Shown: in pieces, positions 15,203 through 23,157 of the stretch
Position numbering within the stretch: the first letter of the stretch is position 1
Layout: the number at the start of each line of letters is the position of its first letter
Assembly (NCBI GenBank): GCA_044346445.1
Contig: JBIIZD010000020.1
Span: 1 to 30,681, forward strand
Source: CAISGS01 sp044346445
GTDB taxonomy: Bacteria > Pseudomonadota > Alphaproteobacteria > Caulobacterales > Caulobacteraceae
Length of the DNA stretch: 30,681 nucleotides
Direction of reading: 5' to 3'
Program-made: the position numbers and the translations under genes
Notes under the pieces: generated by a model
What the model saw: only the letters and a program-made list of their open reading frames with translations
Database searches by the model: none
Told to the model about the DNA's origin: nothing

Positions 15203-16105
15203 TTGGATAATCTGGTCGAGAAAAAGACAAAAAGCCGTCCGCGGGTTGCCGGTCAGGCACCGGTTGAACACGTCATTGCGCGGATCCGCAGTCGCTATAA
15301 GAGCCTGGGACCAAGCGCCCAGGCGATTGCCGATTATGTCCTTCTCGAACCATCCGAGGTGGTGAAGCTGTCTGTTACGGAATTGGCAGAGGCTTGCGGT
15401 GTTAGCCAGGGCAGCGTCATCAATTTTTGCCAGACCATCGGCATGTCGGGTTTCCAACAGTTAAAGCTCAGCCTTGCCCAAGAGGTCGTGCAACCGGTCC
15501 AGTATATTCACGAAGACCTAAGCCGGGATGACGATACGACATTGGTCTGTCGGAAAATATTTCACGCCGGCATCCAGGCCCTTGGCGACACGCTGTCCGT
15601 GCTGGACCCAAAACAGGTTCAGTTGGCGGTGGACATTTTGCGCTCTGCCAAGCGCATCGAAATCTACGGGATCGGATCGTCCGCGCCGATTGCCGAAGAC
15701 GCGCACTATCGGATGCTAAGGATCGGTCTGGACGTCAAGGTGGTTACCGATAGCCATATTCAAGCCATCAGTGCATCCCGAACCGGACCTGATGTCGCGA
15801 TCTTGACCATTTCGCATTCGGGCGCAACGCACGAGACCGTAACATCGACCCAATTGGCAAAAGCAGCCGGTGCTAAAACCGTTGTGATTACCAATTTTGC
15901 AAGGTCGCCTATTCAAGCCAGTGCCGACGTGACGCTTTTCACCATGGCCCGAGAAACCAAGTTCCGCACAGAGGCCATGACCAGCCGAATAGCCCAACTC
16001 TGCGTCATTGATGCCTTGATTGCGGCCCTGGCGCTTGCCGATTACGACCGCGCCACCGAGACCCTGCAACAGACTTTCGAGGTTTTGTCGATCAAGCGGT
16101 TTTGA
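15203..16105 (+). CDS. RpiR/MurR-family transcriptional regulator with SIS domain
   Basis: 300 residues. An N-terminal HTH_6 domain at about 20-95 includes the helix-turn-helix TELAEACGVSQGSVINFCQTIG. A C-terminal SIS (sugar isomerase) domain at about 120-265 includes IEIYGIGSSAPIAEDA and ILTISHSGATHETV, the typical phosphosugar-binding loops. Such proteins sense phosphorylated sugars or related anions. The TTG start at 15203 is forced: a TGA lies two codons upstream in frame and no ATG or GTG start precedes the HTH. It lies 94 bp after phnE on the same strand, so it may be read through from the phn promoter. It is the only regulator in the window and the best candidate to bind the repeated palindromes at 12109 and 12303 (inference). 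Confidence 0.93.
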   Translation: MDNLVEKKTKSRPRVAGQAPVEHVIARIRSRYKSLGPSAQAIADYVLLEPSEVVKLSVTELAEACGVSQGSVINFCQTIGMSGFQQLKLSLAQEVVQPVQYIHEDLSRDDDTTLVCRKIFHAGIQALGDTLSVLDPKQVQLAVDILRSAKRIEIYGIGSSAPIAEDAHYRMLRIGLDVKVVTDSHIQAISASRTGPDVAILTISHSGATHETVTSTQLAKAAGAKTVVITNFARSPIQASADVTLFTMARETKFRTEAMTSRIAQLCVIDALIAALALADYDRATETLQQTFEVLSIKRF

Positions 16106-16107
16106 GC

Positions 16108-16920
16108 CTAGGGCTTGCGCTGATCCAGCGGCGCAATCAGATCCCTGAGGCAAACCTCTGAGCCTGGGCTTACCAAGATTGAAGTCATTCCGAGCTTTTC
16201 AGCGCCTGCAATATCGGTAACCGGGTTATCCCCGATCATAAGCGATTTTTCCGGCCTAGCCCCCAGGGTTTCGCATGCCCTCAAAAACAGGTGGGCATTG
16301 GGCTTACCAATCACACTCATATCGATGGTGCCCAGATCAACACAGGCCGCAATGGCCGCAAGCAATGCTCCCGTTTCCGGCACGGGTTCGCCCTCTGCGC
16401 CGGGATGAGACAGGTCTGGATTGGCCACCACTAGCCGCGCGCCCTTGGACAGGGCCTTAACCGTCCGCTCAAGCTTGGCATAGGAAAACCGCGTGTCGCG
16501 CAATAGGACGACAACTTCGGCGCGGTCTCGAACCAGTTCAACACCTAAACGTTTGGCTAGGGCTTTCATCCGTGGCGGCCCCAGCACCAGGGTGGGCCTT
16601 GGCTCGGCGATGGATACAAGCCTTAGGGCCTCATATCCGGCGAGCAATATTCGGCTTTTGTCGAGCAGGACGCCAGAGCGGGCGAGGATCTCGGATATGT
16701 CGCCCGGAAGCAGCGTGGAATTGTTGGACACAATCACGATGCGAGACCTGTAGCGACCCATAAACTCCAATGCCGCCGCATGCGGACGATTGGCAAAGGC
16801 AAGGCAGCCATCCCAGTCTAGCAAGATGGCCTGAGCCTTTAACAGGGCCTGCAAATCTTGGTCCTTGTTCACATTCATTCCTAGAGTCCAGCCTGGTCGG
16901 AATCCGCTTCGAACGGACAT
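16108..16920 (-). CDS. HAD-superfamily phosphatase, NagD/p-nitrophenylphosphatase type
   Basis: 270-residue cytoplasmic phosphatase for small phosphate monoesters. Motif I DWDGCL with nucleophile Asp35 and Asp37, motif II SNNST near 65-69, motif III Lys206 in GKPN, motif IV GDNPVTD with Asp231 and Asp236. The order and the central cap fit the Hydrolase_6/NagD group (phosphoglycolate, glycerol-phosphate, nucleotide or nitrophenyl phosphate phosphatases). The start at 16920 has AAGGGGG about 4 nt before the ATG; a later ATG at 16878 has AGGA directly against it, too close. It converges on the RpiR gene with a 2-nt gap and diverges from a TBDR. In context it may release phosphate from the imported compound. 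Confidence 0.88.
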   Translation of the reverse strand: MSVRSGFRPGWTLGMNVNKDQDLQALLKAQAILLDWDGCLAFANRPHAAALEFMGRYRSRIVIVSNNSTLLPGDISEILARSGVLLDKSRILLAGYEALRLVSIAEPRPTLVLGPPRMKALAKRLGVELVRDRAEVVVLLRDTRFSYAKLERTVKALSKGARLVVANPDLSHPGAEGEPVPETGALLAAIAACVDLGTIDMSVIGKPNAHLFLRACETLGARPEKSLMIGDNPVTDIAGAEKLGMTSILVSPGSEVCLRDLIAPLDQRKP

Positions 16921-16957
16921 ATCGCCCCCTTAAATATTCAAATATTTGTTTCGTCAA

Positions 16958-17007
16958 ATTGAAATATCTTCATTTTTTTGTCATGGAAATTGTAATCCAG
17001 CGTCATG
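16958..17007 (+). promoter_or_regulatory. Candidate regulatory sites between HAD phosphatase and TBDR genes
   Basis: ATTGAAATATCTTCA (16958-16972) keeps both arms, ATTGA and TTCA at the same spacing, of the palindrome seen twice before phnD and the phosphoesterase (10 of 15 positions). Just downstream TTGTCAT (16978-16984) and GCGTCAT (17000-17006) lie 22 nt apart, two turns of DNA, resembling Pho-box halves. In AT-rich DNA such matches can be chance. Confidence 0.3.
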
Positions 17008-17107
17008 AAACACAATTATCAGCCTAAAATCGATGATTTCGTGCGAACTGCCCACAGCAGCGCGCAGTCTCATGGTGAGCAGAAATTATTTAAAACGAGA
17101 GGGAAAA

Positions 17108-19339
17108 ATGAGTAAAACTACAGCGCGACGTCAAAGACGAATCTATGCCTTGCTCATGGTCTCCTGCGCGATTCCAAGCTTGGCCTTTGCAGAAATTAGT
17201 GCGGCCGATACCGAAGCCCGCCGCAAGTCGGGGACTGATGACGAAGTCGTCGTGACCGCTGAAAAGAAGGTTTATCAGAGCGTAAAGGCGGCCGAAGCCG
17301 TAAAATACGGCAATGCGGTCCAGGTCGTGACGGCAGACGATATTCGCATTAGCGGCGCGGCCAACTTCGCCGAAATGGCTCAGTTTCTGGTCAAGGGCGT
17401 GAACGTCGGCTATTCGCCTGACGAGGGTGAATACACCATCCGCCTGGACGGCGGCGGCGACCGCGACACCTTGGTTATTCGCGACGGCGTGCCGCTTTAT
17501 GATCGTGGCCCAGCCCTCGAAGACATCTGGAGCTCGACCACCATAGATCCGCACATGATCGAGCGGGTCGAGGTGTTCCGCGGCGGCAACAGCCTGTTCT
17601 ATGGCAGTAATGGCGGCATTGGCGTCGTCAGCCTGGTCAGCAAGAAGCCCGACGGCACCCGCAAGGGCGAATTTGGCATCAGCTACGGCTCTTTCCAGTC
17701 GCGTGAAATCTGGGGCAATTATGCCTTCCCACTCGACGCAGAGGCCAAACACAGCGTGATGGCCTATGGCAGCATGCAGGCGACCGATGGCCCTCGGATC
17801 TATAATCCCAAGGACTTTGTCGACAATGTTGCGGCGGCTGGCGGCGTTCAGGAATATCCGCTGAACCGCAATGATATCGGCCTGAAATATTTGTGGCAGA
17901 TCGATAAGGACACGGCCCTACGTATTAATGCTGAATACACCGAATCTTGGTTCCAAGATGCCTTCCCTGATCGCGAAATCCACTCGCCAAATACTGTGCG
18001 CTATCCGATCATTGACGCATCGTTCGAAAAGCGTTGGTCCCCGGCCATTATGACCGAGGTCGCAGCCTATTTTACCAACCCCAAGATCTGGAACACCGAG
18101 CTTTATCCAGACATTTGTAAGGTCCCAGCCGGTTGCCTTAACCCAGCCACGAACAAGACGGTTCCCTTTGGCTCCTATTCGGGCAAGGTTTTCCCCAATG
18201 GGCCGTTTCGCGGCTTCGGGACCAGCAATCAACCCAGGGCGGGCTTCAAAGAAATGGGTATGACTGTCCGTAACACAGTCAATATCGGTGAATATTTGGA
18301 GTTCGTTGCCGGCCTTCAATCGGTCAAGTACCAAGACGACTCGGCCAGAGAGTTTCCCGTCGGCAATAAGGCCAATACGACCACGGGCGTCTTCGTTGAT
18401 TTGCGCCCCAAGCTGCCCTTCAGTCCCGACACCGCCATTTCTGTGGCCGTTAGAACCGACTTTTTGGACGGTTCTGACAATAAGACAATCTGGAAGCTTG
18501 GCTTCAAGCAACCGGTTTGGGGCGGTGTCTATGTGCGCGGTAACGGCGGTACATCCTACAGCCTGCCACGCACGACAGAGCTGAACAATGAAACCTCAAC
18601 CTCGGTGGGCAATCCCAACCTGATACCTGAGGAAACCAAGACCTATAATGGTGCCATCGGCTATAATGGTCAGTTCAAGGATGTCGCTATTGCCTTAGAG
18701 GTCGGCGGCTTCAAGACCGAGATAACCGACCGTATCCAAGGCACGACCGACTTCCGCATCCCGGCCGGCAATGGCTTTCCGGCCCGCAATACATTCTTCA
18801 ACAATACCGCGCTTACCCGTATTTTGGGTGTAACGGCGGATGTGGATGTCAGCGTTGGACGCAATTGGCGTTTGAGCTTGGGCTATACGGCCCAGGACGC
18901 GTCCTTGACCAGTGGCCTGTTCAAGGGTGAACAGATCAATGAAACCCCGGCCTGGTTCATCAATGGCACCATGTCCTGGATGTCTGATGATCAGAGACTG
19001 AACCTGGTACTGTTGCCACGTATGCAAGGCTCAGAATGGTCGACCGGTGGCCTGACCGTTGCTGGACGCCCTTCGATCCGTAAAAACTTCGGCAACTATA
19101 CGGTCGTCAATGCAACCGTGAACTATTTCATGGGTGACGAGCGCCAGCACCAGATCCAACTGCGGATCGTCAACCTGTTCGACGAAAAATATGCCGAGCG
19201 TTACGGGTTTGGAAATCAACTCTATGGATCGGCCTTTAACCGCGGTGAATATACCGCGTCCAGCCCGAAATACTTTTTCGGCTACCCGTTCGAAGGCAAG
19301 CCACGTAGCTTCTACGTGTCCCTGTCCACCAAGTTCTAA
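17108..19339 (+). CDS. TonB-dependent receptor
   Basis: 743-residue outer-membrane transporter of unknown ligand. The ATG at 17108 is chosen for the GAGAGGGA directly upstream and because it opens with a basic N-terminus and a hydrophobic signal peptide ending near SLAFA; an earlier in-frame start at 17033 would bury it. TonB-box-like DDEVVVTAEKK, plug motifs YTIRLDGGGDRDTLVIRDG and RVEVFRGGNSLFYGSNGG, barrel ending RSFYVSLSTKF with terminal Phe. The plug has LDGGGDRD where many receptors have RG-G, and an unusual GDRDTLVIRDGVP loop. Divergent from the HAD phosphatase and next to the phn/RpiR block, so probably part of that uptake locus (inference). Two strong hairpins follow it. Confidence 0.94.
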   Translation: MSKTTARRQRRIYALLMVSCAIPSLAFAEISAADTEARRKSGTDDEVVVTAEKKVYQSVKAAEAVKYGNAVQVVTADDIRISGAANFAEMAQFLVKGVNVGYSPDEGEYTIRLDGGGDRDTLVIRDGVPLYDRGPALEDIWSSTTIDPHMIERVEVFRGGNSLFYGSNGGIGVVSLVSKKPDGTRKGEFGISYGSFQSREIWGNYAFPLDAEAKHSVMAYGSMQATDGPRIYNPKDFVDNVAAAGGVQEYPLNRNDIGLKYLWQIDKDTALRINAEYTESWFQDAFPDREIHSPNTVRYPIIDASFEKRWSPAIMTEVAAYFTNPKIWNTELYPDICKVPAGCLNPATNKTVPFGSYSGKVFPNGPFRGFGTSNQPRAGFKEMGMTVRNTVNIGEYLEFVAGLQSVKYQDDSAREFPVGNKANTTTGVFVDLRPKLPFSPDTAISVAVRTDFLDGSDNKTIWKLGFKQPVWGGVYVRGNGGTSYSLPRTTELNNETSTSVGNPNLIPEETKTYNGAIGYNGQFKDVAIALEVGGFKTEITDRIQGTTDFRIPAGNGFPARNTFFNNTALTRILGVTADVDVSVGRNWRLSLGYTAQDASLTSGLFKGEQINETPAWFINGTMSWMSDDQRLNLVLLPRMQGSEWSTGGLTVAGRPSIRKNFGNYTVVNATVNYFMGDERQHQIQLRIVNLFDEKYAERYGFGNQLYGSAFNRGEYTASSPKYFFGYPFEGKPRSFYVSLSTKF

Positions 19340-19346
19340 ACCAAAA

Positions 19347-19379
19347 GCGCCCTGCATCATCCCCCGTGATGCAGGGCGC
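19347..19379. terminator. 13-bp GC-rich stem-loop after the TBDR gene
   Basis: GCGCCCTGCATCA, a 7-nt loop and TGATGCAGGGCGC begin 7 nt after the TBDR stop at 19339. No T-run follows on the plus strand; the T-run (TTTTGG) is on the minus strand. Position says transcript end for the TBDR, but as a classical intrinsic terminator it points the other way. Confidence 0.55.
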
Positions 19380-19406
19380 GCCCCAATGCCATAAGCAAAA
19401 CCAAAC

Positions 19407-19434
19407 GCGCCGCCCCCGTGATCAAGGGCGGCGC
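19407..19434. terminator. Second stem-loop in tandem after the TBDR gene
   Basis: GCGCCGCCC, a 10-nt loop and GGGCGGCGC, 27 nt after the first hairpin. Both are preceded by AAACCAAA and both carry CCCCCGTGAT in the loop region, so they look like diverged copies. On the minus strand a GTTTGGTTTTG run follows, which would suit ending the leftward tRNA transcript from 19541. Confidence 0.5.
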
Positions 19435-19540
19435 ACTGGTGCGTTAAAACAGGCACCATCGGTCAATTTTGCCAGCTTCATGACCCGGGCCGCCTCTGGT
19501 CATAGAGGGCGGCTATACGGCGGCGTGAGGGAAAAAGGTT

Positions 19541-19616
19541 TGGTAGGCCTGGAGGGACTCGAACCCCCAACCAGACCGTTATGAGCGGTCGGCTCTAACC
19601 ATTGAGCTACAGGCCC
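19541..19616 (-). tRNA. tRNA with CAU anticodon, probably tRNA-Ile2
   Basis: 76 nt cloverleaf: acceptor GGGCCTG/CAGGCCT (first pair G-U), D stem GCTC/GAGC with an 8-nt loop, anticodon stem GACCG/CGGTC with loop CTCATAA, T stem GGGGG/CCCTC with TTCGAGT loop, A73 and encoded CCA. CAU could be initiator Met, elongator Met or lysidine-modified Ile2. The 8-nt D-loop AATGGTTA and the paired first position favour Ile2; the other CAU tRNA in the window is the better Met. Confidence 0.9.
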
Positions 19617-19718
19617 CCGGAAGGGATGGACGAGCGATTAGCATGGCTGGTTCCTTGCTTAAAGGCCCTGTTCATGTTGAATTTCCTAGAAAGGCCAAAC
19701 CGTTTAAGGAGTCACCGA

Positions 19719-20435
19719 ATGAACCGCTTAATTTGGAGCCTTTTGGCACTCACCCTGTTGGCCGCCCCCTTGCCTGCAAGCGCGCAGGCCGCGGCCACCG
19801 CGTCCGAGGTGAGGCTTAATCTGAGCGCCTTTGGCGAGATCAAGGCCGCGCCCGACATGGCCCAGATCACCCTGGCCGTCGAAACCACTGACCCAACCGC
19901 TGCCCAGGCCATGGCCAGCAATCGCGAGCGCATGGCCAAGGTGTTTGCAGCCCTTGCCCAGCAGGGCATAAATTCGCACGATATCCAGACTACAGGGCTT
20001 AATCTCAGCGTCCAGTATGACTATTCCAAAAGCCTGCCGTCCAAACGGCCCGTCTATCAGGCGACAAATTCGGTCACGATTACGGTCAATGACCTGGGCC
20101 GCCTCGGCGCAAGCCTGGATGCGGTGGTCGCAGCGGGGGTCAATCAGATCAGTGGCATAAGCCTTGGCCTGAAAAATCCGCAAGCCATCGAAGACGCCGC
20201 CCGCCGCGCCGCCGTTAAGGCCCTGGCCGCCAAGGCCGCCCTTTATGCGCAGGCAACCGGACTTGGCACGCCCAGACTCATCAGCCTGTCCGAGGGCGTC
20301 GATATCGCACAGCCCTCAAGGCCTGCCTTCATGACCATGTCCAAGATGAGTTCGGACTCTGGCCCCACCCCGATTGCCGAGGGCGAGCTGAGGGTGCGGA
20401 TTGACGTCGCCGGGGTTTATGCCCTTGGTCAATAA
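19719..20435 (+). CDS. SIMPL-domain (DUF541) exported protein
   Basis: 238 residues with a signal peptide (MNRLIWSLLALTLLAAPLPA onward, ending near ASAQA). The rest is one SIMPL domain: SAFGEIKAAPDMAQITLAVET at the start, the middle DIQTTGLNLSVQYDY, the VTITVNDLGRLGASLDAVVAAGVNQI region and a C-terminal GELRVRIDVAGVYAL strand. The family is periplasmic or outer-membrane-associated, forms oligomers in some members and is loosely linked to stress. AAGGAG 7 nt before the ATG at 19719 fixes the start. It is separated from the next gene by 120 bp containing a promoter. Confidence 0.92.
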   Translation: MNRLIWSLLALTLLAAPLPASAQAAATASEVRLNLSAFGEIKAAPDMAQITLAVETTDPTAAQAMASNRERMAKVFAALAQQGINSHDIQTTGLNLSVQYDYSKSLPSKRPVYQATNSVTITVNDLGRLGASLDAVVAAGVNQISGISLGLKNPQAIEDAARRAAVKALAAKAALYAQATGLGTPRLISLSEGVDIAQPSRPAFMTMSKMSSDSGPTPIAEGELRVRIDVAGVYALGQ

Positions 20436-20483
20436 GGACTGCGACACGCGCTTGCACGTGCGCGGCATGGACGGCCAGATGAT

Positions 20484-20511
20484 TTGACACCCGCCCTAGG
20501 GTCGCTAGAGT
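20484..20511 (+). promoter_or_regulatory. Sigma-70-type promoter upstream of the M20 peptidase gene
   Basis: A perfect -35 TTGACA (20484-20489) and TAGAGT (20506-20511, 4 of 6) are separated by 16 nt, about 45 nt before the peptidase ATG. It would drive the peptidase-Rieske-oxidoreductase unit. Confidence 0.5.
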
Positions 20512-20555
20512 GCATGGTATAACCATTCTGTTCCTATCAAAGGCCTTTACACACC

Positions 20556-21944
20556 ATGCGTCTTGTTCCCCTAAGCCTTGCGCTCGCCACAAGTCTGGCC
20601 TTGATCTCGCCTGCTGCGGCCAAGCCGCCCTTGGTCGATGCTAAACAATCGGCCGAGGCGCTTGAGCTTTGCAAGACAGCGATCGGTTACCGCACCGTCC
20701 AAGGCCAGGGCATGGTGCCAGCCTATGCCCAATCGCTAAAACAGGTCCTGATCGCGGGCGGCTTTGCCGAGAAGGATGTGGTGATCGAAAAGATCGGCGA
20801 GACCGCCACCCTGGTCGCTCGCTATCGCGGCACGGGCAAGAAAAAGCCCATGCTTCTGTCTGGCCATATGGATGTGGTCGAGGCCAAGGCCGCCGACTGG
20901 GAGCGCGACCCCTTCACCGCCGTGGTCGAGAACGGCTATGTCTATGGCCGCGGGGCCTCGGATATGAAGCTGGACGTGACCATGCTGGTCTCCACCCTCG
21001 TACGGCTCAAGGCCGAGGGGTTTAAGCCCAGCCGCGACATCATCCTGGCCCTGTCCGGTGACGAAGAAACCGATATGCTCACCTCCCAGGCCCTGGCCAA
21101 GCAATTGGCCGGTGCTGAGTTTGCGCTCAATGCCGATGCGGGCGGCGGCGTGCTGGACGAGGCGAACAAGCCTGTGGTCTATGCCCTGCAGGCGGGTGAA
21201 AAAACCTATGCCGATTTTGACATCACCATTACCAATCCCGGCGGCCATAGCTCGCGCCCGAACAAGACCAATGCGATTTATGATCTGGCCAAGATGATCG
21301 ACAAGATCGGGCCCTATCAATTTGCGCCCCAGGCCAATGAGTTAACGCGGGCCTATCTGAAGGCTTCGGGCCTAAAAACCCCCGGAGAACTTGGTCAGGC
21401 CATGCTGCGCTATGCTAGTGACCCGTCGGACAAGGCCGCCAGTGACCGCTTGTCGGCCGAGCCGGAATATATCGGCCAGGTGCGCACAACCTGCGTCGCC
21501 ACCATGTTGCGCGGCGGTCATGCCTTGAACGCCCTGCCCCAGGCTGCGACCGTCTCGGTCAATTGCCGGATCATGCCGGGCGTGGCGATCGAGACCATCC
21601 GCCAGACCCTGACGTCCGTGATCGATAACCCTGCCGCCACCATCACGGTGCTGGGCACACCATCCGCAAGCGATGCCTCGCCCCTTCGCGCTGACATTAT
21701 GGCCGCTGTGCGCAAGGCCGTGGATCGGCGCGCGCCCGGCCTGCCGATTGAGCCAAACATGTCGGCGTTCGCAACCGACAGCCTGTATTTCCGGGCTGCG
21801 GGCATTCCCAGCTATGGCGTTTCTGGCACCTTTATGCGGCCCTCGGATGACTTTGCGCACGGCCTGAATGAACGCGCACCGCTTGGCGCCCTGGATGGGG
21901 GGCTGGACCACTGGCACACCCTGATCCTTGAGCTGGCCAAATAG
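20556..21944 (+). CDS. Exported M20-family metallopeptidase
   Basis: 462 residues with a signal peptide ending near SPAAAKP, so periplasmic. Di-zinc M20 motifs: GHMDVV with His104 and Asp106, GRGASDMK with bridging Asp136, GDEET with the catalytic and metal-binding Glu170/Glu171, NADAGGG with Asp194, and a C-terminal DDFAHGLNE with the final metal His. An inserted dimerisation lid lies at about 210-320 (GGHSSRPNKTNAI). It hydrolyses a peptide or acylated amino acid bond; ArgE/DapE/carboxypeptidase-like members cannot be told apart here. Only 11 nt separate it from the Rieske oxygenase gene, implying co-transcription. Confidence 0.93.
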   Translation: MRLVPLSLALATSLALISPAAAKPPLVDAKQSAEALELCKTAIGYRTVQGQGMVPAYAQSLKQVLIAGGFAEKDVVIEKIGETATLVARYRGTGKKKPMLLSGHMDVVEAKAADWERDPFTAVVENGYVYGRGASDMKLDVTMLVSTLVRLKAEGFKPSRDIILALSGDEETDMLTSQALAKQLAGAEFALNADAGGGVLDEANKPVVYALQAGEKTYADFDITITNPGGHSSRPNKTNAIYDLAKMIDKIGPYQFAPQANELTRAYLKASGLKTPGELGQAMLRYASDPSDKAASDRLSAEPEYIGQVRTTCVATMLRGGHALNALPQAATVSVNCRIMPGVAIETIRQTLTSVIDNPAATITVLGTPSASDASPLRADIMAAVRKAVDRRAPGLPIEPNMSAFATDSLYFRAAGIPSYGVSGTFMRPSDDFAHGLNERAPLGALDGGLDHWHTLILELAK

Positions 21945-21955
21945 GCCTTGAACCG

Positions 21956-23140
21956 GTGAACAAGCCCGTGACCAACCCGGCCCAGACCAAGGCTTCAGAC
22001 GCAGATTGGAGCCTGCCCGCCTGGGTCTATAATGATCCAGAATTCTTTGCAGCGGAATCTGTCAAGGTCATGCGCCCGTCTTGGCAGGTGGTTTGCCATG
22101 TCAGCGATATTGCCAATATTGGCGACTATCACACCCTCGATTTTCTAGGTGAGAGCGTGCTGGTTGTGCGCGGCGAGGACGGGGTCATCCGCGCCATGGC
22201 CAATGTCTGCCGCCACAGGGGCTCGCGTCTGGTTGATGGATCGTCGGGCTGCGCACGCAAGCTGGTTTGTCCCTATCATGCCTGGTCGTATGAACTGGAT
22301 GGCCGCCTGACCGGCGTGCCCATGCGCGGCACCTATCCGTCCCTAGTAATGGAAAATCTCAGCCTGCCCAGCCTGGACTGCGAGATTTATCACGGCTTTA
22401 TCTTTGTGCGGCTAGAGACCGGCGGACCCAGCGTTGCCGAGATGATGGCCCCCTATACGCCCCAGATCGAGCCCTACCGATTTGAAGACCTGCGCGCCAT
22501 TGGCCGGGTCACGCTGCGGCCCCGCCCGGTCAATTGGAAGAATGTCTCGGACAATTATTCCGACGGCCTGCATATCAAGGTCGCCCACCCTGGCCTGACC
22601 CGCCTATTTGGTCGCAGCTATGGCGTCGAGGCCAAGCCCATGGTCGATAAGATGTGGGGCGAAATGATGGACAAGCCCTCAACCAACCTATCCGAACGCG
22701 CCTATCAAAAACTCTTGCCTAGGGTCGAGCATTTGCCGCAGGCTAATCAAAAGCTTTGGCTCTATTTCAAGCTCTGGCCGAATGTGGCGTTTGATATCTA
22801 TCCCGACCAGGTCGATTTCATGCAGTTCTTGCCGATCTCGCCGACTCAGACCCTGGTCCGAGAAATCTCATACGCGATCCCGGACGAGCGCCGCGAAATG
22901 CGGGCGGCTCGGTATTTGAACTGGCGCATCAATCGTCAGGTCAATGCCGAGGATACGGTCCTGATCGAACGGGTCCAGCACGGCATGGCCTCGCCAAGCT
23001 TTAGCGCCGGGCCCTTGAGCGATACCGAGGTTTGCCTGCGCAGCTTTTGCGCCAAGATCCGCGACCTGATCCCGCAATCGCGCCAGGCCCAGCCGCCCGC
23101 TCCGGGCTGGAGCCAGGCCTATACCCGCAAACCTGTTTGA
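21956..23140 (+). CDS. Rieske non-heme iron oxygenase, alpha subunit
   Basis: 394 residues, cytoplasmic. The Rieske [2Fe-2S] ligands are Cys85 and His87 in CRHRGSRL and Cys105 and His108 in CPYHAWSYELDGRL. The mononuclear iron site is in DNYSDGLHIKVAHP with His206 and His211, with Asp203 as the likely bridging residue between subunits. The sequence style (CRHRGSR, CPYHAW) resembles the group containing choline, carnitine and betaine monooxygenases and ring-hydroxylating oxygenases. Neither the beta subunit nor a ferredoxin/reductase gene is adjacent, so electrons must come from elsewhere. GTG start at 21956, 11 nt after the peptidase stop; no strong ribosome binding site, consistent with coupling. 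Substrate unknown. Confidence 0.9.
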   Translation: MNKPVTNPAQTKASDADWSLPAWVYNDPEFFAAESVKVMRPSWQVVCHVSDIANIGDYHTLDFLGESVLVVRGEDGVIRAMANVCRHRGSRLVDGSSGCARKLVCPYHAWSYELDGRLTGVPMRGTYPSLVMENLSLPSLDCEIYHGFIFVRLETGGPSVAEMMAPYTPQIEPYRFEDLRAIGRVTLRPRPVNWKNVSDNYSDGLHIKVAHPGLTRLFGRSYGVEAKPMVDKMWGEMMDKPSTNLSERAYQKLLPRVEHLPQANQKLWLYFKLWPNVAFDIYPDQVDFMQFLPISPTQTLVREISYAIPDERREMRAARYLNWRINRQVNAEDTVLIERVQHGMASPSFSAGPLSDTEVCLRSFCAKIRDLIPQSRQAQPPAPGWSQAYTRKPV

Positions 23141-23157
23141 ATTTAAAAAGAGTTTTC

